A DNA stretch of 40,232 nt from an uncultured Lutibacter sp. (GTDB lineage Bacteria > Bacteroidota > Bacteroidia > Flavobacteriales > Flavobacteriaceae): assembly GCA_947311835.1 (NCBI GenBank), contig CAMZLV010000011.1, positions 1-40,232 on the forward strand. Reading direction: 5' to 3'. Under the pieces are notes generated by a model, which saw only the letters and a program-made list of their open reading frames with translations, was not told where the DNA came from and searched no databases. A program made the position numbers and the translations under genes. Positions 24,120-32,255 of this stretch are shown piece after piece; within the stretch, counting starts at the first letter, position 1, and each line of letters opens with the position of its first letter.

Positions 24120-26392
24120 AAATAGACTCTAAACATAAAATTAGGCGTGATTCCTATAGCGTGTTTTTCAATTACCTTTATAGGATCGTCAATAGTGTTA
24201 TTTCCTGAAAATTCAGTACTAATATGGTTTTTATTATTGTATATATTTCGAATAGATAAGCCGATTTTTCCTTTGGTAGTACCGTTTTTAGTAAAAGAAA
24301 ACTTATAAGTTGATGAAAGGTCTAAACGATGATAGTACGGAAGTCTTTCAGTATTTATTCCGTCATAATAAGCGTTTCCATTATTATCTACATCAAGATC
24401 GGTAAGTGGTTTTCCTGACCTCCATTTCCAACCTAATGCCAGTTGAAAGTCATTAATTTTATATCCTAAAGATGCCGAAATAGCGTGTTTTATCTCCGTA
24501 TTTGCTGTGAAATACGTATTGTTGTTTAATCCGTTGTATTTGTTTTTTACGTCTAAAAAACCATAACTAATCCATGATTGTAAACGGTTGTTAAATTTCT
24601 TTTTTAGATAAAAATCAAAGCCAATAACTTTTTGTTTTCCTTTGTGAAATATATTGTCCGTTGGATTTAGAAAACCTAATGAAAGTGCAGTTATTCCGTT
24701 AATTTTTTTATAGTAGATATCAAAATCGGTAGTCCAATTGTTTTTTGAGTATGTTGCGCCACTTGATACTTGAACACTGTTTATTATGGGAAAATTATTT
24801 CCGTCAGCCAATCTCCACAGTTTTCGTTCTAATGATAAATCGCTTAAGATGGTTTCATCTATTTGGCTAATGTTTTGATTTTTTACTTCGCCTGTAAGTT
24901 GAATTTTTAAATTATCAGAAAGTTCTTTGTTTAAGATAATTCGTGGTTCAAAACGAATTTCATTCAATTTCGTATAATAGTTTGTCCGTATTCCAGCATA
25001 GATATCAAATAGTTTTGAATTTTTATATGAATAGCCTGAATAAATAGCATGTGTGTTAATCGTTGAGTTGTTTTTATCTAAAATATATAAGATGTCTTTT
25101 ACTTCTTTAAATAAAAATTCAACTTCTTTTTCAGAACTTTGATAGCCAATGTTTAAGGAGTTATTGTTATTAAGATTTATTAAAAAATCTGTAGCGAAAG
25201 TTAAATCAGAAATCGTATTTGTTTTAGAAAAATCAGAAATAAAGGTATTGTTTTGAGTAGTTATAAAATTATAGTTAAAGCGATAATTAGAAAGACTTAT
25301 ATACGTTTTTTGACTTGTATTTTCACTCCATTTTTTATTCCATTGTAGGTTGTATCCATCATTTTCAGAATCTAATATATCTTCATATTTTTCGTTTAAC
25401 GTATTGTCTGAAAAGTCGTTTTCTAAATCGTTATCAATATGGATTAAACTAAGATATAAGTTATTGTTTTTGTTTAAATTGTAATTTATTTTCAGATTAT
25501 AATCTTTAAAATAGAAATATTCGCCATCTATTTTTGTATGCTGAAATGCTTTTTGTTCGTACTTTTTAAACGTTTCTGTTTCATAAACATCTTCATAAGA
25601 CCTTCTAAATGATGCTTGTATGCTTAATTTGTTTTTTAAGATTGGTAGTTCTAAAAAAACATCTGTATTTATACCGTTAAAACCCAATTCTAATTGTGGT
25701 TTTTCTTCAATTTTAGTGCTTGTTGTAATGTCAATTACACTTGAAACTCTATCACCAAATTTAGCATTTGTTCCTTTGTTGTAAAAAGTTATTTTTTGTG
25801 CAATATTTGGGTTAAAAACAGAAACCATTCCAAATAAATGACCTGTATGGTAGATGGTTATATTGTCCCAAAGCACTCTATTTTGGTCTGAAGTTCCTCC
25901 TCTAACCGAAAAACTTGTGGCTGTTTCGTCTATACTTGTTACGCCTGGAAGTTGCTGTATGCTTTCAAGAATATCAGTTTCGGTTAATCCTGCTAAAAGT
26001 CCTAATTTATTTGGGTTTAATTGAAATGTAGCATCTTTGTTTTTTGATATTCCTTGTGTTAAATAACTTTTAACAATCACTTCTGCAATTTCTTCAACTT
26101 TGCCTAAAGTGAGGTAGTAATACGTATCACTTAATTTTTTAAATTGTATATCGGTAATTAATGAAATTTCAAAAAGAAGTTCATCCAATGTTCTTTGGTC
26201 TTTTTTAAGACTGATTTTTTTGTGAGTTATTAGTTCACTTGGATAGGAAAAATTAACATTAAAAGTCTTCTCTATATCTGAGAGAACATTCTCAAGACTT
26301 TCGTTTTCATAATAAATCTCTTTCGTGTTTTCTTGAGAAAATAGTGATATAGAAAAAAGCAAACTGAAAACTAAACGTAACACATATTTCAT
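24116..26392 (-). CDS. FecA-like TonB-dependent receptor with STN domain
   Basis: A 758-aa outer-membrane receptor. After a signal peptide (LLFSISLFSQ) comes an STN signalling domain at about residues 25-95 (LENVLSDIEKTFNVNFSYPS, LDELLFEISLITDIQFKKL). A plug follows at about 125-235 (TETDILESIQQLPGVTSIDE, TSFSVRGGTSDQNRVLWDN), then a beta-barrel ending in an aromatic residue (NFMFRVYF). The STN domain passes the binding signal to the FecR anti-sigma factor encoded 11 nt upstream. The substrate is unknown; siderophore, metal complex or a small organic are all possible. It is last in the fecI-fecR-receptor operon. Confidence 0.93.
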   Translation of the reverse strand: MKYVLRLVFSLLFSISLFSQENTKEIYYENESLENVLSDIEKTFNVNFSYPSELITHKKISLKKDQRTLDELLFEISLITDIQFKKLSDTYYYLTLGKVEEIAEVIVKSYLTQGISKNKDATFQLNPNKLGLLAGLTETDILESIQQLPGVTSIDETATSFSVRGGTSDQNRVLWDNITIYHTGHLFGMVSVFNPNIAQKITFYNKGTNAKFGDRVSSVIDITTSTKIEEKPQLELGFNGINTDVFLELPILKNKLSIQASFRRSYEDVYETETFKKYEQKAFQHTKIDGEYFYFKDYNLKINYNLNKNNNLYLSLIHIDNDLENDFSDNTLNEKYEDILDSENDGYNLQWNKKWSENTSQKTYISLSNYRFNYNFITTQNNTFISDFSKTNTISDLTFATDFLINLNNNNSLNIGYQSSEKEVEFLFKEVKDILYILDKNNSTINTHAIYSGYSYKNSKLFDIYAGIRTNYYTKLNEIRFEPRIILNKELSDNLKIQLTGEVKNQNISQIDETILSDLSLERKLWRLADGNNFPIINSVQVSSGATYSKNNWTTDFDIYYKKINGITALSLGFLNPTDNIFHKGKQKVIGFDFYLKKKFNNRLQSWISYGFLDVKNKYNGLNNNTYFTANTEIKHAISASLGYKINDFQLALGWKWRSGKPLTDLDVDNNGNAYYDGINTERLPYYHRLDLSSTYKFSFTKNGTTKGKIGLSIRNIYNNKNHISTEFSGNNTIDDPIKVIEKHAIGITPNFMFRVYF

Positions 26393-26403
26393 TTAGCAAT
26401 TTT

Positions 26404-27339
26404 TTATTTACTTAAAATAACGTTTTTATCGTTAATTTGGTATTTAATATTCATAGGTTTAAATACAGAAGCCAATGCTAACGGAAGTTTTTTATTATCA
26501 AAACTACCTGTAAAGTTTAAAGTATCGTCAATTGTAGTTTTGTCAAAAGTGATGTTATATTGTTTTTCTAACGCGTCAATTACTATTTTTAACGGTACAT
26601 CTTTAAAGGTGCTTTGTCCTGATATCCAATTAGGTGCAGTGTCGTTAAGAGTCCATTTTTTTTGAGTTTTGTCAATGGTTTTAACCGCTTTTCCAGGAGT
26701 TAAAATACTAACTATTTGTGTGTTTTTGTCAGAAACTCTAACCTTACCTTCGTAGCAAATTACATCAAAATAGCCGTCTTTTGAATTTACATTAAATTGT
26801 GTTCCTAATACGGTTACACTACCATTTTTAGTATTTACTGTAAATTTATTTCCTTTAGTTACCTTAAAATATGCTTCACCATCAAGAAATAATTCTCTTT
26901 TACTTTCCCAATCTTTTTTATTGTAAGTAAGTGTAGATTTTGCATTTAAAATAACAGTTGATCCATCTAGTAAAGCAAATTCTTTTTGTTCTCCAAAACC
27001 AGAATCAATACGAACATCATTAGAACCAAAATAGTTGTAAACGCTAAAAAACAACAAGAATGATGCTGCAATTGCAACTGCACGTTTTATATAAAGTGAT
27101 AGTACTTTACCTTTTTTAGGAGTTTCAACTGTAGTTTTATGAATTCCTTCTTTTATCTTTAAGAGCGTGTTGTCTAAAGGCGCTTCTAACTCTTGTATAA
27201 TATCAAAAGTTTTACGCATTTTTTTATACGCTAAAAAATCTTCATTTGATACCTTTTCTTTCAGTTCGATATCAGAAATTTTATCTGAAATCCAATCTGC
27301 TAAAAAGGAATTTTCATTATTATATGTAATTTTACTCAT
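26404..27339 (-). CDS. FecR-type anti-sigma factor
   Basis: A 311-aa inner-membrane regulator that holds the ECF sigma factor until the receptor signals. A cytoplasmic N-terminal part (residues 1-85) precedes one membrane helix (AVAIAASFLLFFSVYNYFG). The periplasmic FecR domain reads RIDSGFGEQKEFALLDGSTV, KRELFLDGEAYFKVTKGNKF and VTVLGTQFNVNSKDG. The C-terminal DUF4974/STN-like domain contains VPLKIVIDALEKQYNITFDK and LPLALASVFKPMNIKYQI. It lies between sigma factor and receptor genes. Confidence 0.93.
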   Translation of the reverse strand: MSKITYNNENSFLADWISDKISDIELKEKVSNEDFLAYKKMRKTFDIIQELEAPLDNTLLKIKEGIHKTTVETPKKGKVLSLYIKRAVAIAASFLLFFSVYNYFGSNDVRIDSGFGEQKEFALLDGSTVILNAKSTLTYNKKDWESKRELFLDGEAYFKVTKGNKFTVNTKNGSVTVLGTQFNVNSKDGYFDVICYEGKVRVSDKNTQIVSILTPGKAVKTIDKTQKKWTLNDTAPNWISGQSTFKDVPLKIVIDALEKQYNITFDKTTIDDTLNFTGSFDNKKLPLALASVFKPMNIKYQINDKNVILSK

Positions 27340-27401
27340 GTTTTTTCTCTTTTACACTATTAAAACGATTAAGAAACAAAATACCCTACCATTTGATGTG
27401 A

Positions 27402-27917
27402 TTAAATAGTTCTTACTAATTTTTCTCTCATAATCACTAAAGCACTGTGCATTCTTTTTTCAACTGCTTTGACTGATATGTTTAATTCATCAGCAATTTG
27501 TTTGTATTTCTTTTTTTCTATTCTACTTAATAAAAAAACTTCTCTTTGTTTTTCAGAAAGACTTGCAATTATTTTTTCTACCTTTATTAAGTACTCTTCT
27601 TCAATCATTAAAAATTCAGGAGATTCACTCGTATTATAGTTAACAAAATTCTTTTGATGTTTGCGTACGGTGTTTTCGTGCTTTTTAATATCTAAAAAAG
27701 CATTGTTGGCTATAGTATATAGGTAACTTTTCACCTTACTATATACAACCTTACTGCAGTTGTTCCACAATTTAATAAACGTTTCTTGCAGTACGTCTTC
27801 TGCAGAAGCCATATCATTAAACTTAAAATATAAAAATCTTTTTAAATCTTTTGCATAGGTGTTAAAAACGCTGTCAAACACTTTGGTAGCACAAATATCT
27901 TTTACTTCTTCACTCAT
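27402..27917 (-). CDS. ECF sigma-70 factor, FecI type
   Basis: A 171-aa alternative sigma factor. Region 2 reads FNTYAKDLKRFLYFKFNDMA and SAEDVLQETFIKLWNNC; region 4 reads LSEKQREVFLLSRIEKKKYK and QIADELNISVKAVEKRMHSA with the DNA-binding helix. ATG 27917 is preferred because the track start (GTG 27938) lies against the promoter box. Its likely targets are its own operon and possibly the divergent lipoprotein and thioredoxin-ApbE genes, but no shared promoter sequence could be confirmed by eye. Confidence 0.93.
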   Translation of the reverse strand: MSEEVKDICATKVFDSVFNTYAKDLKRFLYFKFNDMASAEDVLQETFIKLWNNCSKVVYSKVKSYLYTIANNAFLDIKKHENTVRKHQKNFVNYNTSESPEFLMIEEEYLIKVEKIIASLSEKQREVFLLSRIEKKKYKQIADELNISVKAVEKRMHSALVIMREKLVRTI

Positions 27918-27937
27918 TTTTATAATAGGGTTTTGCA

Positions 27938-27945
27938 CAAATGTA
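27938..27945 (-). promoter_or_regulatory. Probable fecI operon promoter box
   Basis: TACATTTG on the minus strand, 20 nt before the sigma-factor ATG; it matches TAnnTTTG, so the operon may use the housekeeping sigma factor at a basal level. Confidence 0.5.
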
Positions 27946-28039
27946 AAAAAAAAATACGTCTTAGGGTAGGGTGTTTTATTTCTTATTCGTTTTACTTGTG
28001 ATTGAACGATTGAATTATTAATTAAAAAACATATATATT

Positions 28040-29077
28040 ATGAAAACGACAAATCAAAAAACAATGAAAACAATGAAAAATTTTAAATTAGCAACAATTG
28101 CACTATTAGTAGCAGGAATGTCTTTAACATCTTGTAAATCGGATAACGAAAGTGGAGGAAACGAAGTAAATGAAGGTTCAACTGCCAAATTGGTAACAGA
28201 AATACTTCAAGACAAAACAACAAATGCAACAAACTTTACTACATCAAGTTTAGAATCAAATTTAAATTTAGATTTTGGATTTACTTTTAATTATCCTGTA
28301 ACTTTAATCTATAATAATGACTCACAAACAGTAATTTCTACTTCAGCACAATTATTAACTGTTGTTGAATCAATGACTGCAGCACAATATGTAAAGGATA
28401 TTCAATTTCCATTTTCAGTTTCAACACCAACAGGAAGAGGGTTAGAAACAATAAACACAGATTCAGATTTTAGTAACTTGATTAATCAGGTAGATACTGA
28501 TGGTGATGGCGAACCTAACTATACTGATACAGATGATGATGGCGATGGAGTTGCAGATACTGATGAAGATACAAATAATGATGGTGATGCAACAAACGAT
28601 GATACTGATGGAGACGGAACTCCAGATTATCAAGATACAGATGATGATAATGATGGTGTAGCTACAGCAGACGAAGATATTGATGGAAATGGTGATGCTA
28701 CAAATGATGATACAGATGGTGATGGAATACCAAACTACCAAGACACAGATGATGATGGTGATGGTGTAGATACTGCAAATGAAGATTATGATCAAAATGG
28801 AAACCCTTCCGATAATGATTCAGACGGAGACGGAACACCTGATTATTTAGATACTGATTCTGATAACGATGGTACAGATGACGGAAATGATTCAGATGCA
28901 AATGGTGATGGTGTAGATGATGCAGATGAAAATGGCGGCGGAGACACTGACGGTGGAGGAGACACTGATGGTGGAGGAGACACTGATGGTGGAGGAGACA
29001 CTGATGGAGGAGGAGATACTGATGGAGGCGGAGATACTGATGGTGGAGGAGATACTGATGGAGGTAGAGGGAAATAA
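28040..29077 (+). CDS. Lipoprotein with thrombospondin-3-like Ca-binding repeats and GGGDTD tail
   Basis: A 345-aa secreted lipoprotein. The signal region (KLATIALLVAGMSLTSC) may begin at 28040, 28064 or 28073. After the lipobox cysteine comes a unique domain of about 110 residues (ATNFTTSSLESNLNLDFGFT...YPVTLIYNNDSQTVISTS). From about residue 150 to 298 there is a chain of DxDxDGxxD repeats (DTDGDGEPNYTDTDDDGDGV and variants), typical of rigid, calcium-binding thrombospondin type 3 stalks. The C-terminus is seven GGGDTD repeats and GGRGK. It is probably surface-exposed and calcium-stabilised. It is divergent from the fecI operon and upstream of the thioredoxin-ApbE genes. Binding partner unknown. 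Confidence 0.85.
   Translation: MKTTNQKTMKTMKNFKLATIALLVAGMSLTSCKSDNESGGNEVNEGSTAKLVTEILQDKTTNATNFTTSSLESNLNLDFGFTFNYPVTLIYNNDSQTVISTSAQLLTVVESMTAAQYVKDIQFPFSVSTPTGRGLETINTDSDFSNLINQVDTDGDGEPNYTDTDDDGDGVADTDEDTNNDGDATNDDTDGDGTPDYQDTDDDNDGVATADEDIDGNGDATNDDTDGDGIPNYQDTDDDGDGVDTANEDYDQNGNPSDNDSDGDGTPDYLDTDSDNDGTDDGNDSDANGDGVDDADENGGGDTDGGGDTDGGGDTDGGGDTDGGGDTDGGGDTDGGGDTDGGRGK
28934..29059 (+). repeat. In-frame 18-bp minisatellite, seven copies (GGGDTD)n
   Basis: Seven 18-bp units of the type GGTGGAGGAGACACTGAT differ only at third positions. The high identity at DNA level suggests that copy number changes by slippage without loss of frame. Confidence 0.9.
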
Positions 29078-29100
29078 TATTTAAAAAAGTATAAATTTAT

Positions 29101-29137
29101 AAAGGATGGTCATATATTTGACTGTCCTTTATTTTAA
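29101..29137 (+). terminator. Terminator after the Asp-rich lipoprotein, with a promoter box in its loop
   Basis: AAAGGATGGTCA / TGACTGTCCTTT pair with a small internal mismatch around loop TATATT, followed by ATTTTAAATT. The loop and right arm contain TATATTTG (29113-29120), a good promoter box 30 nt before the thioredoxin ATG. Confidence 0.55.
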
Positions 29138-29150
29138 ATTAAAATAACAA

Positions 29151-29576
29151 ATGAAAAATTTACTATTTATTTTTTTAGTCCTATTTAGTTTTTCAATTAA
29201 TGCACAAGAATGGCATTCAAACATTGAAACTGCAAAAAAAATAGCAGCAGCAAAAAATCAGCATATTGTTTTAGTGTTTTCAGGATCAGATTGGTGTGGG
29301 CCTTGCAAAAAATTAGAACAACAAATATGGTCTTCGGAAGAGTTTAAAAACTATGCAAAAGACCATTTAGTAATGTTAAAAGCCGATTTTCCTAGAAGAA
29401 AGAAAAACAAATTATCTAAAGAACAACAAGAGCATAACAATATGTTGGCTGAAAAATACGATGCAAGATTTCCTTTGATAGTTACACTTAATTCAGAAGG
29501 AAAAGTTTTAGGACGTATCGGATACAAAAATTATACGCCAACCGAATATATTGAATATTTAAAAAGTATTGAGTAA
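29151..29576 (+). CDS. Secreted thioredoxin-family protein (CGPC)
   Basis: A 141-aa protein with a cleavable signal peptide (FLVLFSFSINAQ) and a thioredoxin fold in the periplasm. The active site SGSDWCGPCKKLEQQIW has CGPC at residues 49-52, and the cis-proline follows in YDARFPLIVTLNSEGKVLGR. It probably reduces or exchanges disulfides in envelope proteins. It shares TAATG with the ApbE gene, so the two are coupled, and heads the operon thioredoxin-ApbE-DUF4266-DUF3570. The DUF4266 protein next in line has closely spaced C-terminal cysteines, an attractive but unproven substrate. Confidence 0.93.
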   Translation: MKNLLFIFLVLFSFSINAQEWHSNIETAKKIAAAKNQHIVLVFSGSDWCGPCKKLEQQIWSSEEFKNYAKDHLVMLKADFPRRKKNKLSKEQQEHNNMLAEKYDARFPLIVTLNSEGKVLGRIGYKNYTPTEYIEYLKSIE

Positions 29577-30565
29577 TGAAAAAAATAATTTTAATTTCTT
29601 TATTAATTAGTTTTATTTCTTGCCAACCACAACAACAGCCTCAAAAATATAAAGAAGTTGTAAAATTGATGGGAAGTCGTTTTGATATTACCGTTGTAGC
29701 ATCAAATAAAGAAGAAGCAAATCAATATATTGATGTAGCAATTGAAGAAATTAAAAGAATTGAAAACATTATTTCATCATGGAATCCAAACTCTCAAACA
29801 TCTTTAATCAATAAAAATGCAGGAATAAAACCTGTAAAAGTTGATGAAGAATTATTTAATTTAATAGAAAGAAGTTTGATGATTTCTAAATTGACCAATG
29901 GTGCATTTGATATAAGTTATGCATCAATGGATAAAATTTGGAAATTTGATGGTACTATGAAAACATTTCCTTCAGAAGAAGAAATCGCAAAATCAGTATT
30001 AAAAGTAGGTTTTGAAAATATTATTTTAGATAAAAAACAGCAAACAGTTTTTTTAAAATTAAAAGGAATGAAAATCGGTTTTGGTGCAATAGGAAAAGGA
30101 TACGCAGCAGATAAAACCAAAAAACTACTTATAGGCAAAGGTGTAAAAGCAGGTATAATTAACGCTTCTGGAGACATGAACACTTGGGGAAAGCAACCAA
30201 ATGGAGAAGATTGGATGGTAGGAATTACTAATCCGATGAATAAAAATAAGGTTTTTGCTTTATTGCCTATTTCTAATTCAGCAGTAGTAACTTCTGGAAA
30301 CTATGAAAAATATGTAAAATTTAACGGAAAACGTTATACACATATAATAAATCCAAAAACAGGTTATCCAAGTTCAGGGATTATAAGTGTTAGTGTATTT
30401 GCATCAAAAGCAGAATTAGCAGATGCTTTGGCAACATCAATTTTTGTTATGGGAAAAGAAACAGGATTAGATTTTATTAACCAATTAAATGGAGTAGAGT
30501 GCGTACTTGTAGATGATGCAGGTAAAATACACACTTCAAAAACCATTAAACTTAAAAACAACTAG
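29576..30565 (+). CDS. apbE: FAD:protein FMN transferase (ApbE), lipoprotein
   Basis: A 329-aa periplasmic enzyme that splits FAD and attaches FMN to a threonine or serine of a target protein. A lipobox (LISFISC) starts it. The family signatures are present: KLMGSRFDITVV, LTNGAFDISYASMDKIWKFD, GFGAIGKGYAADKTKKLL, INASGDMNTWG, YTHIINPKTGYPSSGI and the Mg-binding AELADALATSIFVMG. Overlap of 1 nt with the thioredoxin gene and a 1-nt gap to the DUF4266 gene show a tight operon. No Nqr or Rnf flavoprotein lies in the window, so its target is probably encoded in this operon or elsewhere. Confidence 0.95.
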   Translation: MKKIILISLLISFISCQPQQQPQKYKEVVKLMGSRFDITVVASNKEEANQYIDVAIEEIKRIENIISSWNPNSQTSLINKNAGIKPVKVDEELFNLIERSLMISKLTNGAFDISYASMDKIWKFDGTMKTFPSEEEIAKSVLKVGFENIILDKKQQTVFLKLKGMKIGFGAIGKGYAADKTKKLLIGKGVKAGIINASGDMNTWGKQPNGEDWMVGITNPMNKNKVFALLPISNSAVVTSGNYEKYVKFNGKRYTHIINPKTGYPSSGIISVSVFASKAELADALATSIFVMGKETGLDFINQLNGVECVLVDDAGKIHTSKTIKLKNN

Positions 30566-30566
30566 T

Positions 30567-30776
30567 ATGAAAAATATATTTGTTATCGCAATAATAGTAT
30601 TTACATTATTTTCTTGCGCTACGCTAAAAGAATATGAAAAAGTAAATATTAATGATCCAGATATGGTGCTAACTGCAAATAAAATTGAAAAATTTGAAAC
30701 AAATTTTCAATCATATAGAGAAGGTGCTTCTGGAGCAAATGGAGGTAAAACAGGTGGAGGTTGTGGATGTAATTAA
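30567..30776 (+). CDS. DUF4266 lipoprotein with GGGCGCN tail
   Basis: A 69-aa lipoprotein (lipobox VFTLFSC). The mature part reads KEYEKVNINDPDMVLTANKI, then FQSYREGASGANGGKTGGGC and ends GCGCN, the DUF4266 pattern. The C-terminal glycine-rich CGC is nearly invariant in what I remember of the family and could be a disulfide, a metal ligand or a modification site. EGASGAN resembles the ApbE acceptor motif (D-x-x-S/T-G-A-T) but has Asn in place of the acceptor Thr. ATG 30567 is chosen over the track start, which runs into apbE. Function unknown. Confidence 0.88.
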   Translation: MKNIFVIAIIVFTLFSCATLKEYEKVNINDPDMVLTANKIEKFETNFQSYREGASGANGGKTGGGCGCN

Positions 30777-30785
30777 AGAATAAAA

Positions 30786-32240
30786 ATGAAAAAAATACAG
30801 ATATTTATATTATTAATAACTTCGTTTTCCGTTTTCGCACAACAAGAAAATACTGAAAATGAAACCTATAAAAAACGAGTTTTAGAAACTGCAGAAGTTG
30901 ATTTCTTAATGAGTTATTATGCGCAAACAGGAACGCATGCCTCAGTAACAGGAGGTATTGGAAACGAAAAATTATCCGATGTAACACCAACAATTATTAT
31001 TTCATTACCGCTAAACGATAATGATGTACTAACTGTAGATGCAGGAATTTCTGCTTACACATCAGCATCATCAAGTAATCTAAATCCCTTTGATTCTTCA
31101 GGAGCGTCAAGAAATGGAGGTGATGATGATGATGACAGAAGTTTACGAGCAGCAACACCAATAACAGGAAGTCCTTGGGTTGAATCTTCAGGTGCATCGC
31201 GTCAAGATGTTTGGTCAAACGGAATAATTAGTTATTCTCACAGTTCAGACGATAGAAATAGTGTTTGGAGTGCACACGTTGGAGTAGCAGCAGAATTTGA
31301 TTATACATCTTTTGGTTTTGGTGGAGGTTTTACAAAATTATTTAATGAACAAAACACAGAAATAGGAGTTAAAGGTCAAGTATATATGGATGCTTGGAAC
31401 CCAAGATATCCAACGGAATTAGATTCGTATATAGAAGCAGGAAATAATTTGTATAACGGTTTCTTTAGTGGACTTGATATTCTTAATCAAAACGGTGTTG
31501 CAATTAATAAGAATAGCGTAAATGCTTGGAAACCATTTAATACAACTTTGGTAACAGATAAGGCAAGAAATTCGTATTCTGTATCCGTTAGTTTTTCACA
31601 AATTTTAAGTAAAAAATCACAAATATCATTGTTTTTTGATGTTGTGAATCAGCAAGGATGGTTAGCAAACCCAACACAACGCGTATATTTTGGAGATAGA
31701 CCAAACTTTTATATTGGTACTGCATCAAGTATTCCTAATTATACTTCAACTTCTAATACAGATGTTTTTCATTTGGCAGATGACATAGAACGGATGCCAA
31801 GTTCGCGACTTAAAATACCAGTTGGAATGCGATTTAATTATTACGTCAATGAAATACTATCAATTAGAACCTATTATCGTTATTATACCGATGATTGGGG
31901 AATTGATTCGCACACAGCAAATGTAGAATTGCCAATCAAAATTTCTGAAAAATTCACGTTATATCCAACCTATAGATATTACCAACAAACAGCAGCAGAT
32001 TATTTTGCGCCATACGAACAAAACCTTTCAACTCAAGAGTTTTATACTTCTGATTATGACTTGTCTAAATTTGATAGCAATCAATACGGACTTGGTATAA
32101 AATATACAGATGTTTTTACAAAAGCCAAGATTTATACTTTTGGAATAAAAACGGTTGATTTACGCTACAATAATTATTCACGAAGCGATGGATTAAATTC
32201 AGGAATAATTTCATTCGGAATAAAATTTGTAAACGATTAA
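30786..32240 (+). CDS. DUF3570 outer-membrane beta-barrel protein
   Basis: A 484-aa protein with a signal peptide (LLITSFSVFAQ). Alternating strands with aromatic girdles (NSVWSAHVGVAAEFDYTSFG, LSIRTYYRYYTDDWGIDSHT) and a C-terminal ISFGIKF-type end suggest an outer-membrane barrel, as for DUF3570. An early loop has an acidic run (GGDDDDDR) flanked by two SSGASR copies. It starts 9 nt after DUF4266 and is the last gene of the operon. Perhaps it exports or displays the small cysteine-tailed lipoprotein or a product made by the operon; this is inference only. Confidence 0.88.
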   Translation: MKKIQIFILLITSFSVFAQQENTENETYKKRVLETAEVDFLMSYYAQTGTHASVTGGIGNEKLSDVTPTIIISLPLNDNDVLTVDAGISAYTSASSSNLNPFDSSGASRNGGDDDDDRSLRAATPITGSPWVESSGASRQDVWSNGIISYSHSSDDRNSVWSAHVGVAAEFDYTSFGFGGGFTKLFNEQNTEIGVKGQVYMDAWNPRYPTELDSYIEAGNNLYNGFFSGLDILNQNGVAINKNSVNAWKPFNTTLVTDKARNSYSVSVSFSQILSKKSQISLFFDVVNQQGWLANPTQRVYFGDRPNFYIGTASSIPNYTSTSNTDVFHLADDIERMPSSRLKIPVGMRFNYYVNEILSIRTYYRYYTDDWGIDSHTANVELPIKISEKFTLYPTYRYYQQTAADYFAPYEQNLSTQEFYTSDYDLSKFDSNQYGLGIKYTDVFTKAKIYTFGIKTVDLRYNNYSRSDGLNSGIISFGIKFVND

Positions 32241-32255
32241 TAAGTTTTATTTTAT

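Noticed and set aside
28463-28901. Minus-strand ORFs opposite the Asp-rich lipoprotein
   Set aside because: Isoleucine/valine- and histidine-rich translations are artefacts of the opposite GAT/GAC repeats.
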